DNA from: Alligator mississippiensis
Lineage: Eukaryota > Chordata > Crocodylia > Alligatoridae
DNA: 64,000 nt
Assembly (NCBI RefSeq): GCF_030867095.1
Contig: NC_081825.1
Coordinates: 263,386,954 to 263,450,953 of the forward strand
Reading direction: 5' to 3'
The position numbers and the translations under genes are program-made. The notes under the pieces were generated by a model. That model did no database searches and had not been told where the DNA came from. It was given only the letters and a program-made list of their open reading frames with translations. This document shows positions 7,971 through 22,900 of this stretch, one piece after another. The first letter of the stretch is position 1, and the number at the start of each line of letters is the position of its first letter.

Positions 7971-10900
7971 CTGCAGCAGGAGAGAGATTACATTCCATCC
8001 ATTTGCTATTAAAAATGAAAAGCAAAGGAGAAGACTGATATGCTCTCTCTCTCTTACCTGTTTGTCTTTATTCGAGCCTCTAGATCATCACCATACATGT
8101 CCTTATCCACATTTTTGTTTGGTCTGTAAATGTTTTGGGCCATGTCTTTACCACTTCTCCAGGGTTGGTCATAGACATTGTAAATTTCATCTTCTCCTCC
8201 AGCAAAGCCACTATCCATACCCTGGAAAGGGGGAGGATAGGTAAGAATGAAGGTAAAAACCAGAACAAGATGCTTGGACTTTACAGAACTCAGCTGATTT
8301 AAGTAAGTGCTTTGTAACACCCGTTTCTAATTAAGTCTGCTAATTGCAACCCCACTGCAACAAAAATACCTAATCTAATTAAGTCTATTGATTGCAACCA
8401 TCTGTAAAAGGAGGAGCAGAAGAGACTATGAATGATATTTTGGCCCTGTCCTGAAATGTAGTCCTTTAAATACACAATTTTACAAAGTTTCAGCCTGGAA
8501 AAAAGATGAAGGCTGATTTTTGCAATAATAAAAGGAACAGTTAGTTTAGAACTTTAGTCAACTGTCAGAAAGAGAATGTTTAAATTTTTGAGAGTCATAA
8601 CACTGAAAAACTACAGTATGAACTGCTGCTTTTCCTTGTGGGTCTTTCACAGCTGGTGAAATCAAATAGGAAAAGACAGGGAGGCTGAAGAAAACCTCAT
8701 CCAGAATGATGATTTAAAAGTGCAGAAGGACCCCCTAAAACCTGTTACTGTTAGCAATTTAGATGTAAACAACAAGTCAGAATCAGATAATTACAAATTT
8801 AACAACTGTTTACTTTCAATCTTGGAACATCAACCCTTACCTTTATGGTACATTTTCCCTATTGAAATGCATTTGGTGCTCTAGGGGAATAGTGGTCTTC
8901 ACTTTTATATGAAACTCCTCTAGTCCTCAAGTGTAAGAGCAACATTCTCTCTCAGCAGACAGCCATCACACATTTAAGCATTCAAAACATCCATCCATTG
9001 TGGCATCAGCACTAAATGAGAGCGCAGAACAGACAGTTGAAGCAAGTTGTACTCTGTCTGAGATGCACCAGTCTTCCTTCAGAACTCATTCACACATCTG
9101 ACAAAATGGGGTCAATTCCAGTTCTCTACTCTGCATTCTCCCTCTGAAAGGGTGAGTTGAGCCAGCATGTCCCTTTTAAAATCCCACACAATTGAGAAGC
9201 TCACATGCATTTACCTTGCTCTGGTTGAAAAGCCTCTGGTCATACTGGACTTCACTAGATGTTCGAGGGTTGGGAACACCTAGAGCAATAACTTCACTGA
9301 TATCTCTGTTCTCATTTCTCTGCAGCTTTGACCTAAGTTAAAAATATAACCAAGTATACACTGTCAGGCAAACTCAACTGCATCAATTAAGAAACTGCTA
9401 TCTAATGCTTCACTAATAAGTTCATAGATTCATAGAAGTAGGGTCAGAACAGACCTTGTAGATCATCAAGTCTGACCCCCTGCCCTGGGTAGGAGGAAAA
9501 CCGGGCTCAAATGACCCCAGCCAGGTAGACATCAAGCCTCCTCTTAAAGACTCCCAGGGTCGGAGCCATCACCACTTCCCTTGGAAGTTTGTTTCCAGAT
9601 CCTAGCTGCCCTGACTGTGAAGTAGTGCCTTCAGATGTCTAATCTAAACCTACTCTCTAATAATTTGCTCCTGATGGCTGGGAGGCGAAAACCAGTTTCA
9701 AATATGCTGCAGGTTTTGCCTCACACTGCTTACTGCTGACCAGACAGGAGACAAAACCACAGCACATTTAAAACTGCAGTTTTTGCCTCCCAGCCATCAC
9801 AGAAGCAAGCCACAGGGCTCCTCCACCAGATCAGGAGTGGAAGGGGGGAGGGGACAGAACATGGATGGAACTCCAAGATTAAAAGAGCTGCCATGCTGCA
9901 AGCTGGGCCCAAGATTTAACCCAGGCCCTACTTATAGGAGCTGCAGCATGGATGTCTAGTGTCCCATTTTCCCCCCTACTGGCCAATAAGCCTGCTTTGT
10001 TTCATTATTTTTAAGCACAGCCTCATGGGAGCTCCCATTCTTTCCTAAAGGCAATATACCCCATGAACCTGTGGGTACCATCCTTTGACAAAATAGCAAG
10101 GTACCTGATGAGAGCCAGTCTTCAAATTCAAAGGTTTCTATGATGCTGTGACAATATCATAGCCTTGCCTACCAGTCCTAAACTCAGAGTCAAACATTTC
10201 CTACAGAAGTTACACACACTGGTAGAGATTAAGTCCCCTAACAGATCAGATTATCTACTACTCTTGCTTCAATGCCAGTGCAACCCCTTATTGGGCAGTT
10301 CAGACACCTGCATTAGTCAGATGGAGAAGCCAGTGTGAGAACATCTAAACAAGCTGCTTTTCCTGACTCACCTCTTGTCAGGGGCTGCTCTGGAAAGATT
10401 CCTGTCATGCTGTCTCTCTTTGCGCCGGTCATGTCTGATTTCATCTCTCTCTCTAGCTTCTCCATCCTCTGTACAGACACATTTGAGATTGTTCATTAAG
10501 TACAGTCACTTGTTATCTGAGTTAATTAAACTTCAGGTCATCACAGTAACTGAACTCTATTCATTTAGAAAAAAATGAAGGGCCTTTAATTCAAAACTAC
10601 ATTAGATTTTAAACAAACTGAAAAAGCAGAATTAAAAAACCATATCTTTTATGGCAAACATGTAATTGGGCTTGCCAAAACAGGTGAAGGGTCCAGTCTC
10701 TGCTATAACTGTTTATTCTTGGTTTCCATATAAATCCATATAAATTATTTCCCTCTGCTCTGCCTGGGAATTAATACCTGTTAACTCCCATGGACATTAA
10801 AGGTGCATCATAGTGATAAGTCCTCCTGTACCATGGATAATGGTGGTGGTAACTATTATTATTCAGATTTATATTCCACTCTATCCAGAAAGTACCCCTT

Positions 10901-13900
10901 TGTGTTATTAAAATTAGCCATTGGTATCCAAAGATCAAATCCAGGCATGCTAGCATTAGCTGTGTTCAAGAACATCCACTGCCATGTAACAGCATGTAAA
11001 TATGCACCCAACAATTCTGATACGCTTCTTGCCCTTTCCTTGAAGATGGTTCCTAGATTACTGATATTTCAATCCAGAATATACGGCTGCCCCAATAATT
11101 CCTATTTAGTTAATAATTGACCTAGAACACAATGGAGACTTCTTGCTGCATTCCTTGTTAATGTCAAGGATTCCCAAAGTCCAAAGCCAATTCTTGAGGT
11201 CTGGAGTGCCTTCAATACAACATCTGCTGCCACAGAAGTTTGGGACTCAAATTCAGACTCCCTTCAAACTACTTGCCCATTAACTGGCTGAATAGACAGG
11301 AAGGTCACTCAAGACCAGAAACCATTTCAGTGCTTAAAACCTGATTTTTTTTATCACAGACCTCAAGCTCTTTTTTTCCAATTTTAAAGGGTTCAAACAA
11401 AAATGAAAGCACCTGAAAGCATCCCGCCTAGATTTCTTGCAGGCAGATTGCAGAGACAGAGAATTACCTTTCTCCACATGGGTTTTGATCCCTGCTCTCC
11501 TTTCCCTAGCTTTCTGGGCCATCTCTCGGAGCTTTTCCTCATGCTTTTCTTTTTCTTTTTGAGCCATTTTTCTCTCCACCTGGGCACGCATCTCCACAGC
11601 CTCACGAGCCTGCATGAGTTTAAGAACACTTGATTAACAATATACTGCTACCAACCTGGATGCAAGGACAGCAGAAGCAGCTCAGAAGCTGCCCAATAAA
11701 CAGCGTCACCTTTGTTTTCAATAGGAATCGCATCTTAAACATGACATACAAAGCCAGGCAATTATACAGCCTAGCAATTAAAGCTAAAAACCAAGAAGAG
11801 CCACATATTCCCAGAGACTAGCCCCTGATGAGTCACTGATTCAAAAATCTTGGGGATAAGACCTTATGTCTCATGTAAACCCAGCAGGAAGACTGAGCAG
11901 AAAGCCATAACCTCACCCAGTCATTTTCCCCTCAAGGAAATAAAAATACAAAGAAAATAATAAAACCAACCACTGCAAACACAGATTAAACAACTGCCTG
12001 ACCTTTCTGTCAGCAATGTAGAGAGCCTCAGCCAGCTTGGCGAAGTTTTCATTAATATGAACAGTCTGCAGTCCTCTGCCATCCGCAGCCAGACGCTTGT
12101 CTAATGGAATGGTGTAACCCTGGCGTGAAAACAGACAGGCACTTCATCACCAGAAAGAAACATGGTGTACTAAAAACGAAACAATCCAAAATCTTAACCC
12201 ATCATTCATATGCTCCAGTGGACTTGCTCTTCACACATTTACATAATTACACTACAGAATGCAAACCTTACCCTGTTTCACACAGAGCATGTATTTTTCA
12301 AATGACACCTTAATTGGGATGCCACTGGTCATTTGTAATCAATTATGTCTCAACTCTTAACTTTGTTCTGGGAACTAACCACGCAGCTTCCCCATGTTTA
12401 GGCAGTTTTTAAACGCATTTCAAATGTGGCTTCATTTTTTTTTTTGAATCTATAAAAGCTTCAGTCACCCCCAAGCTTTGTACCAGGGGACAAAATTGCC
12501 AGTAAGTGCATGAGATGGGGAAAATATGTACAATCTCTCAAAAAATGTACTCTGCAGGCATTTGGGGAGATTAAATTAAAGATCTTTATGAAGATTTTGC
12601 CTCCCTGGATTTTAAGAGTTTTGATACTCACTAGAGATTCAAGTTACAGTGCAAGTCCCCTTAAAACAGTTACAGAAGCAGAAAAAATAAATATGAAAGC
12701 ACATGGCTTCCTTCCACCTACATTTGGAGTTTCCTCATGACTGTCCCTCAGTCAGTTTGAGAAAAATGGTTGGAACAGCCATGTCAATATATTATTAGCT
12801 CCCCCCCCTCCAAACGCAAATGCGTATTTACTGACAGAACCAATGTACCAATGTAGATCCAGTGTAGAAGACTCCTGCTAAACAGCAATGTAAGTGCATT
12901 CCCTGCTAGTGAATAAAGATCTTAGCCTTAACTAGAGGTAGAAAATGAATGAGAAGGCACAAGAATTCTCTCTAGATTCAGACTACAGAAAGTGTAAAAA
13001 AGAAATGACTGAGTTCTCTGATGCCACCTTTTCCTTTTTCAGTTTAGATGGCCTCACTTCCAGAGCATTCAGTATTTTGTTTCAAGCTTCACATACTGCA
13101 CTACTATAGGGATTTTTATTAAGTGCTATTTCTTCTCAAAATGTGTAATTTCTGCCATGAAGTAATATATTCTCTTTCAGCACTGTGCTCCTGTCATCTT
13201 GACATTCCTAATAACTAGCAAAGAGAAAAACCAAACTGTACAATTGTGTTTCCCATTCTGAAAGCAGCCAGTTTACTGAGCTTTGGAGGTTTAAAACCAG
13301 TATTATTCAGGCTGCAGATCATTCACAGAAGTCTCGCAGAAGGGCGCAATATTAGAGGGTGAATTTATGACAACTTAATTACCTTTGCATTTTTCCAGTT
13401 TGAAATGCACGGAGGAATTTTCCACTCTTGTTGCTCCTTCACGGTCATCTAAATTGAGAGAGAGAGAGGAGAGGGAGGGGAGAGAAGTCACTTTTAGATT
13501 TACAGCAGAAAGAGAGGTTCTCCCTCTCTTTTTCTCTCAAAATGGCAGCTATGAAAACACTCGGACAAATCAAATTGCAAAGGCCAGGAAGCTTTTGCAG
13601 AAGAATAACAACCTTGTTTTGGTGAAAGCTAAAGCATTTACTGTGCTGTACTTTCCAGAACGATACAGCAGAGGAACAGTACTTTACGTAGTTATTTTCG
13701 TACTGTGAATACAGTCCAAGTTTAAGTTTCTCTGAATGGTTACCAAGCCACCATCCTCCTCTGCTGACATGAGATCACTCTAAACACTGGACTTAGTACT
13801 ACTGTTCTTAGATGTTTAACACCAGGTCAAGCCTTTGTCCTCAAGGTCAAGTGAGCCAATGCACTAATCTTCCGAGGGACAGTGAACCTCATGCTGCAAA

Positions 13901-16900
13901 AACAAAGCCTATGTGCTAGTCAAAGAGCAGTGCCACTGTGTTAAGGCTAGTATCTCAGTCAGACCTACAAACCAAGGGGAGTCACAACAGTGCAAGCCTC
14001 TGTGAAAATGGGAAAGAATGTAATCACCCTTTGCCAAGGTTATAGAAACCTGACTCACTTCAGAACTGCCAGACTCTTACATGCCAGATTAAGCATCCAG
14101 CACACATCAACAGGGAGAGGAGGCAAATGCAGCACAAGGGCTAGTCAAGTACAGACACTAGAAACCAAACCAAAACACAGCAACCACATTCAATACCTTT
14201 CTGCTGGGAGAGTGCATTACGGGAGCTGGAGGAGAAGGTGGCCCACGGGGAATTTTCTTGTTAATCCTGCACAATAAAGCACAGTGTGCTCAGTAAAGCA
14301 ACACACAAAATCCTCTTTGCTACTATGAAATGCTCCAGGGGTGGAGTACTCACTTGAATCTTGGGGGCTCCATGGGGTCCTTCTGCATCTCTACCATTCG
14401 AATAACCCTCTGTTTTGCTCCAGAGTTGAAGGCAACACCCTGCTGAGATGGTGTGTACCTGAACAAAGTCATCAAGACAGATTCAGTTCTCTATGTACAC
14501 TGTGTGCTGTATTTCACCTTCCTCAGCCTGAACCACTCCCTCAGCATTTCTGCTTCATCCACACCAAATTCTTTAAATAGTTCTCAAGGTTCTTTGGGTA
14601 AAATAAAAGTGATATCTTTTATCAGACCAACTAAATCATTGTAAAAATTGTTCTTTACAAGCTTTCAGGCACAAACAACCCTCTTCAGGCATAGGGACAG
14701 CCTGTTGGTGTTTATGTGCTCTCCTTGGTTGAATAAAAGCTCAGACTATGAAGACAAGATAAGTGTACACATGCAGTATCTGGTGCTGCAGTTCCATTTG
14801 CAGCACCACACACGCTACACATGCAGGTATTCCCTGTGCTGCTAATTTGCAACGCGGGGGTATATTTTGACACTGGAAGATCCCGGTGTCAAAAAAAAAA
14901 AAACCGCAGCAGAAAAAGTGGGGCGGAGCACATAGCAGCAGCATGCACTGCCCAAAACTGGAGCCTGGCCAGCTGGAGCCATGCTCTGGCTGCTGGCCAG
15001 GCTCCCTGCTGCTGGATTGCCAGCACTGAAGCCCTGGGAGGCCCCCAGGTAAGGCTGCTGAGGCCAGCCCAGGTGCTGGCCCCAGCCTCCTATACCCTAC
15101 CCAGGGCAACATGCCATGTGCCACAGCGCACATGCACAGGTGTTCCCCGGAGACAAGTACCAGTGGTATATATTGTGCTGCTGCTGTTTGTCCCTGGGGA
15201 AACGCATGTGCCAGCATGTCTGGATCGGGCCAAAGAGTCTACTTAGCCAGAAGCTCTATATTTTGGGAAACCGTTCCCCATTAACAGGTTCACTGGTTAT
15301 GATGGCCCAGAAGATTCCTTCATATTCTGGCACAGATGTATGTGGTGAAGCAAGTCAAACTCTGGTCCAAAGGTTGCCTGTGGCTGTAGCTGAAAAATCC
15401 TCCTAAATAAAGACTAGCCTTGTAATTTGTAATTGTTTCAGAAGAGCAACTGGAAAAGGAGAGCCAAATTATAAACATCTCATTTTGAATAAAAGCTCAC
15501 AGGCAAAAGCCAAATTCCACTGCACTGTGTTTTCTGTACTGGAACTAGTAACACATTTCCCTAAAAAGCAGTTACCCCTTAAAATGTCAAAATTGCTGGT
15601 ATATTAAATATAAATATATATCCCCCTCTTTGAAGCCTGCTCCTTAGCACAAATATATTATATATTTGTGCTAAGGAGCAGGCTTCAAAGAGGAGGATCC
15701 TCTTCAAAAAGGAAGGGATGTCCCCCACAATCAAATGTCTACAGACAAGGCTTATGCACACTAACCTGATGTACTGAGCAGGAGCTAGTTTGTCAGCAGC
15801 TCGGACAGGCATAGCTGCAGCAACTTTCTGGGAGACCGATTTCTCCAGAGCTGCTCTTGTTTTCTCAGTTATCTGTAATCAAGAACACAATATTAAGTGC
15901 TTTGACCAAGATGCAAGAAATGCAGGGTAGCTTTAGCAGCTACGTCCATCCCCATACACAGTACCTCTTTAATCGCTTCCTCATCAGGTCTTTGCAGTTC
16001 AGGGTCATCCACATTCATAACCTCTTTTGGTACCAGGTCTGTATATTTGCTGTAAATTACCTGAAATTCAAAATGATCAGTGCATTAGGAACAGACAAAG
16101 GCAGAGTTCCTCATAAAGGTATTTTAGAAGCTATATTATCCTTCAGCTGTTAGCAATCTGAGAGCTCCTACTTACCAATAATTCTTAAATTATCCATGTC
16201 AATTATGAAAGTAGTCTTGCTCCTATTTTACAGAAATATGAACAGAAGTAGGGAAAAAAAAGTGACTTGACCTCAGTCACAGAGTAAAGTAATCCACCAG
16301 CAGGGCTAATTGGCATTCATGTTTCCTGGCTCCCAGTGTTCTGATTACCCCTGTATTTGGGCCCACAGCAGGGTTAGGGGATCCAGATTTATATTTTCAG
16401 TTTCAAGACTTAGGGAAACTGATATACAAGCCATTGCCCCTGCTTTCACACTTTACATTGTCATCATCCCTACTGCCAGTAAATATTTGAGAGATCTATT
16501 GTTCATGTTCCACCCTTCCATGACCCACTTCCCCATGAATACTACAGCCTTCATACAACTCACTGCCACAACTAACTTTAAGCTATGATAAAAATCTAGG
16601 AAGGAGTGCTGCTGCAAGAATCACATGAAAAATAAAGGGTGACAGAGTCTGAATATCACATTTGTCCCTGTGAATTGGGACAGTGGCAGACACTGTTAGT
16701 TCAAAGGATTAAAAAATAAAAAGCTTTGTAATTATGAAGGAGAAAACTGAAATAAAGAGCTCCTGATGGTGTATACCAAACTATAAAACTGACCTGTATT
16801 CTCAATGCTCATTTAGCGCATAAAAGCCATTTACTGCTTCTTTTCCCATGCACTCCAAAATTAATAATCCTTTAAATGAATATCAGTAATATTCCAGTAA

Positions 16901-19900
16901 CTTGCAAAGCCAAGTGAAGGACATCTGAAGTGCAGTGTTCCTTTAAGGTAATTAACTATAACACCCAAGCATCTCCAGCATGAAGAGCCAGGCATGTCAG
17001 AAGAGCTTGGATTATCCCAAAAGGCAAGAGAAGGCAGAAAGGTTCTCTCAGAACTACAACATACCCCTGATAGGTGCCTGGGTCACAAATAAGCTTTGTG
17101 AACAAGCTAAATCCAGAACTTGTTACTCACTAAACAAATATTCTATTAGTGTGGAAAGTGGCAGGAAAGCACTTGGAATTGAGTGATTAGTTTGACAGAA
17201 GTAGTAACAAGCACTGTAACCTCACTTACTTCCAAAAATGTGCAAGACTATCCAATATTATTTGGATCCCTGTTTTGGCTAATGGAGGAAAAAAAATCAG
17301 GTAAAAGATGCACAGTGTCGTGTCTCAAGGTGTTTACTTTAATCCTTCAAATCTTCCACTCCTTTCACCTGGATAATTGCACTTTGGTACCCAAGGCTAT
17401 GATAATTAAAAGACTTCAATGTGACTCAATGTTCTGGGAAGCCAATGTAGCCAGTATGGAGCAAATGATACATTCCTTGATGTCCCACAGTGTTAAGAAG
17501 GCATGATGCTACATTTTGCACAAGTTGTGGTTTCTGGAAGGTTTGAGGCCCAAGTAGATTGTGTTGATGTAAATTCAGAGAGGAGATAATGGAAACAATC
17601 ACAGTTACAGGCTAGGTCATCAAGAGATGCCGTTACATGGCACCTGCACCAGAGAAAAGTGAAGAGCACTCCTGAGGCGCAAAATGACTTGACTAGGTCT
17701 CTTCAATTCAGGACTGCACTATGAATTGAAGTGTCTGAGAATGTTATCCTTGTAAATCAAGATACAACCTTTATCTTCCTTGATAAGAATTTCAAATAGA
17801 TGATCACAGCCAAGCACTGAACTAATTTGGCAGCAGCGTGACAAAATATTTTTTGCTCCCTATATTATTTGCTCCCTTGTTGTAGATTGGAAGTTAGAAG
17901 CAAGCCACTTCTGCAAAAATGGCCCTTGAGAAGCAGCCTCCGTGAAAAGTAATTATATGGTGCGATCTCCAACCTAACACTAGCTCCACCCCGCTAGTTC
18001 CTTTCATCATGTAAAGCTCGAGGACTTTGGGTGGGGAGAGAAATGTGTGGACAGCTGCCCTATGCGACATCAGGGTAGATTTGAACTAGGGCTGTCAATT
18101 AATCACAGCTAATACATGCAATTAATACATTAATTGGTTCTTGCGTTAGTTTTAACACGTTAATCATGCACATGGTTTTGGAACCTGTGCCTGGGCTCTG
18201 CTGCCTCCAGGCCGCCCAGTGGGGCAACAATGGCAGCCCAGAGAACTGCAAGGAACCCTGGGCGCAGGTTCTAGGTGGCTGCAACAGGAGGTGGGAGATA
18301 CGCACATAGACGCACAGACAGATGCACACGAGCAGCCAGTCTACACGCTGCATGTAGGGCAGCTCTGCACCAGTAAGTTGGGGGGGGGCAGGGAGGGAAG
18401 GAGGAGAGGGAAGGGGTGGCAGGGAGTAGATGGATGCCCCCACAATGAGGGAAGGAGTGGGGCAGACTGGGATGAATGGGACCCTGGGGCCAAGGTGGCT
18501 TGTCCAGGGGTGGGGGGGGGGCCTCCTGCTATGTGCACCCCTGGAGGAAGCATGGGGGGCTATGGCAGGGCACTGTGGGTGCCTGCCACTTTAAAGGCAA
18601 GGCCACGGAGATGGCACGTGTCTGATGGCGGTGGCCATTTAATGCCCATTTCTCTGTGCTAAAGGTGAGCAGTTTGAAGACCAGCCAGCAGGGGAAGGGT
18701 CTCTCCCTGCTGAGCTCCTTGTACCAGGAACAACTTGGAGGTATATGGGCTAGGACTATGGGAATGGAGGAGGCCCAAGGTTCTGGGCATAGCCTAAAAC
18801 TGCACCCTGCCAGGATAGGGAAGCCTGGTGGGTTTGCCGGTGGCGTTTGCCAGTGACACCCCCTGCTTCTGCTGCAGGTGCCCGGAGCCTGTGCTGAGGT
18901 GCTGTGCATGCATCTGTCCATGTATGTTGCCCCTTCATTCACTCCCAAGCCACAGCCCCCCCAGCCTTGCTGGTGCCCCTCACTCCTGACCCATGGTACC
19001 CCACATCTTGCCAGGGCATGCAGGAACCACCTTCCCTTCCCAGGTTCCAAACCCCACACACACACCCACAGCCCCCTCACACCTTCACAAATTCCACCCT
19101 GGCCAAACCTGTGCCCAACCATACAAAGTACTTGCATAATTCTGAGTTTTCAGCTGTGCAATTAAAATCACAATTAATTGCGTCTTTTTAAAGATCACAC
19201 AATTAATCATGATCAAATTTTCTAATAGTTTGACAGCCTAATTTGAACCTTATATACTTACTAAATCAGGGACTACCTTCACAGCATCTGATGAAGTAAG
19301 CCCTCTGCTTATGAAAGCTCATGCTATGTTCTGATGAATTACCAGTAACCTTCCATCCTATTGTGTGTGGCAGAGGTTGCCAGATAGTGGCATTACACAT
19401 AGTCTCACAAGTTCTTTCCTTGGAGCACATGGGCACAATCTATCTACCTTGTGGTGAGGAGGAGTGGGGGTTTGCCATGGCATAGCTGTTCTATAGTAAC
19501 TACTCAGATAAATGATCTCACCTTGAGTTCGATGAAAGCTAAGCTATGATGGGTTAACTTTCATCTACTGCAGTACAAGTTTGGGGTGCCTCACTTCAAG
19601 AGGGACGTGGATAACCTGAAAAGGGTTCAGAGAAGGGCTACTTGTATGGTTGAGGGCCTGCGAGTAAGATCCTATAAGGACAGATTGAGGGACCTGAATC
19701 TCTTCAGCCTCCACAACAGAAGGGCGAGAGGTGATCTCACGGCCATCTACAAACTCATTTTGGGGGGGGGGGTGGGGGGGTGTCAGCAGGGAATAGGGGA
19801 TACTCTGTTTACCAGGTCGCCCCTCAGGGTTACTAGAAACAATGGTCATAAACTGAAGGAGAGTAGATTTAGATTGGACATCAGAAAGAAATTATTTACA

Positions 19901-22900
19901 GTGAGGGTTGCCAAAACATGGAATGGGTTTCCAAAGGAGGTGGTGCTTTCCCCTACCTTGGAGGTGTTCAAACCTTGGAGGTGTTCAAAAGATTAGACAA
20001 GCACCTGGCTTGTCTAGGGTTACTTGACCCCAGCGCTCTTTCCTGCCCAGAGCAGGGGGTCAGACTTGGTGATCTAATAGGTCCCTTCTGACCCTAGAAA
20101 TCTATGAATCTATACATATCTGATTTTGTTCATCTATAAGGTGCAAATCTACCCTGATTTCTGCCAAACTTCAGACTAAAAGTTAACTACCTCCATCTAA
20201 TGAAGACATAACAGAATTTAAATCAACAAAACAAGTTAAATTAATAATGCTGCTTGCCCATGTTTTAGTCACATGGGCTGAGCTGTTATTGAGAATATGC
20301 CAGCCAGATATGGAGCAGTACAGGGAGATTTGCATAGGGACAACTGTTATGGATCTCTAGTTTGGGATCCTATAAGGTCATGGTTAGACTGATCTGTGGA
20401 TCCATCCCTGGCTTCTGTGCACTTGGCAGGCTCCTTACACCAGCCCCAGGCAGAAGAGGTGATGACATGCCAGATCCTCAAGAACCACAAAACCAGAGTT
20501 TTTCTAGGAAAGCTCCTAGTAGCATTTTTAAAACCATGATAAAGAACCACAGGAGCAAGAGTGATGAGCTACTGAAATGGTGAAAACTGCTGGCAAGCCA
20601 CCCAGACAGACCCGGCAGCACCAGCCTCCACCACAGGAAGGCAGTCTACTTTATTTAACGCTTCCAAAGGTGATGAGAACAAAACTCCCAGATAAAAAGC
20701 TAACTAATGAAGTGATCCCAGTCAGACTCCTTATGGAACATCTCATGAGACTATTAGAGAATTTAGAGAATGTGACTTACCTACATAGCTCAGGATATTC
20801 AAGGTTCTCTGTTCAATTTTATTCATATGTCAGCAGAAGTTAGGTTGGTAAGAGACACACTGTAACTCAGTCCACCACAGCTCACTGAAAGGATTATTTC
20901 TTTCCTAACACTTTTTCAAGTCTCATTTAAAACAGCTCAAATGAGACTTCCATCACCTCCACGGGGAGGCTATTCCATGACCAAACACTTTCAAAATGGA
21001 ACCAAAGTTTTTTTTTTCCTTTAAATTAACACTTTTCATTCTAGTTGGTGCCATCATATTTGTAAAATTCCTCTCCGTGCTCAACATTTATACCAACCAA
21101 GTACCTGTAGGTGATGATAAAAGTCAATTTGGTTGAGATGGAATAGGCCTAGAACCAAGAACTCTCACATTCTAATTCCAGCTCTGCTACTGACACACCA
21201 CCTGGCCCTGGCCACTCCAACTCCATGTACCAAGCCACAAATGGAAACAAGCTACACTCCTTAGAGGATACTGTATAGATAGGCTTGAATTCAATTTTTA
21301 TTTTTTTATAATTTCAACAGGTAATATCGATATTTATTTTTAAGCATTCATTTTGATTTTTTAATCGACTTAAATTTTCAGGATTGCACAAAATTAAGGG
21401 TGCGAGGGGCAGACAATTTATTAATGACAAACATAGCGAGTATAGGACTGCCGCCAGCTGAGCCGCAGAGCTGCCATCAGTCCCAGCTCCACTTGCTTGT
21501 AGCCTCCTCGTCCACTTTGTCACTTCCTCTTTCTTTGCTCCTAGTTCCCTGGTTTTCTGGGAGTTGCAGTCCAAACTACAGTCAGCATAGTTCTGTAAGA
21601 CTGCTCTCTCTGTCATCACACGCCATCAGCCATCTTTTTTCCTAAGTCCCTTTCCTATAAACTGATTATTAATAGGGGTGCACAGAGATATTTTGGGCCG
21701 ATACCAATAGCCTACTTATAAGAAGGCATATTGGCCGATCCGATTTCCTACACGCAGCCTGGCAGCTTGAAGAGCAGTGTCTGGCTGATAAATCTGTTGT
21801 GGTGGAAGGGGAGTGGAGCGGTATGAGGCTGGGGGTGCAGACTGAAGCCCCAGCAGTGAGGGAGGGAGTGGGGCTGGGGCAAAAGGGGGCACAGGATGGA
21901 GCTGCGGCTCATCCAGGGGGGGCTCCCATCACTGTACGCACCCCGGGAAGGCATTTGGGGGGGGGGGCGCGTGTGCCCCCGGATCTGTGTGGGGCAGGCT
22001 GCTGCTGCGGGTTAGGGCCGGCTGCTCGGGGCTCTTCCCAGCAGGGGCTGGGCTGGGTTGTGCTTGGCGCAGGCAGTGGCAGCGTTGGGAGGCAGGGTTC
22101 AGCCCCACCCTGTAGCCCCCTCCCAGCACCTCTGCTGTCCACCCTGAGCACAGCCCAGCCCATGCTGGGAAGAGCCTGGCATAGCCCAAGCTCCAGCCTA
22201 CAGTGGCACCCCACCCTCACCCCGTATATATCTAGGTGTACATGCCCCCACCATGCTCTTCCAAGGTGTGCACAGCAGCAGGAGCCACTCCCTGCCAGAC
22301 AAGCTGCAGCTCCATCCTATGCCCTGCCCCAGCTGTGCAGTGCCTGGCCCACCCCCACTCCCTCACCATGGGGTCCCTCAATCTGCACCCCCATGCCCCT
22401 TCCACCACAACAAACTTACCAGCTGGACACAGCTCTCCAAGCTGCCGGGCTGTACTCTTCACTGCCTATGTCATGGGTGGGCAAAATACAGCCCACGGGC
22501 TGGATTTGGCCTGCGAGGCCATTCTATCCAGCCCGCAGGGCCCCTAAAAAAATTTAGAAAATGAATATTTATCTGTCTTTGGTTCCTGTCAAAAATGACA
22601 GGAAACAGAGGCAGTAGGATCCAGGGGAAGCCCAGCGGGCTACTGCAACAGCAGGGCCTGCCCAGCGCCCGCGAGGCCCAGAGCAGGGCAGCAAGAGTAC
22701 AGGGTCCCAGCTGGCAGGGACTCTATGAAGCCAAGCTCCCCACTCTCCTTGCTGGTGCAGCCCAGCCTGGCTCCAGACCCCGGCCAGCCTGTGCCCCACT
22801 CTGTGCCCCACCAGTGCTAGCCCCGAGACATAGATCCCAAGACATTGGGACATTGGTCCCAAGATGGTGACCAGGGGGCAGGGCACCTGCCAAGGGTCAG

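Larger units (their letters stand above)
9333..10371 (-). other. SNW1 intron 11
   Basis: It contains a minus-strand CR1 tail (9422-9660) and a fold-back (9673-9798), both listed separately. The rest is featureless. Confidence 0.6.
14459..15765 (-). other. SNW1 intron 5
   Basis: It contains a Penelope-associated repeat (14585-14700), a copy of the GGGYGYGTCC family (about 14760-15231) and a perfect palindrome (15625-15693), each listed separately. Confidence 0.65.

Noticed and set aside
7590-8320. ORFs on both strands over SNW1 exons 13-14
   Set aside because: Frame shadows or intron read-through of the true SNW1 exons.
21799-22557. 252-residue plus-strand ORF inside the hAT element
   Set aside because: Low-complexity G/P/A/S-rich sequence with no hAT dimerisation domain or zinc-finger motif, and it runs across the nested insertion border.
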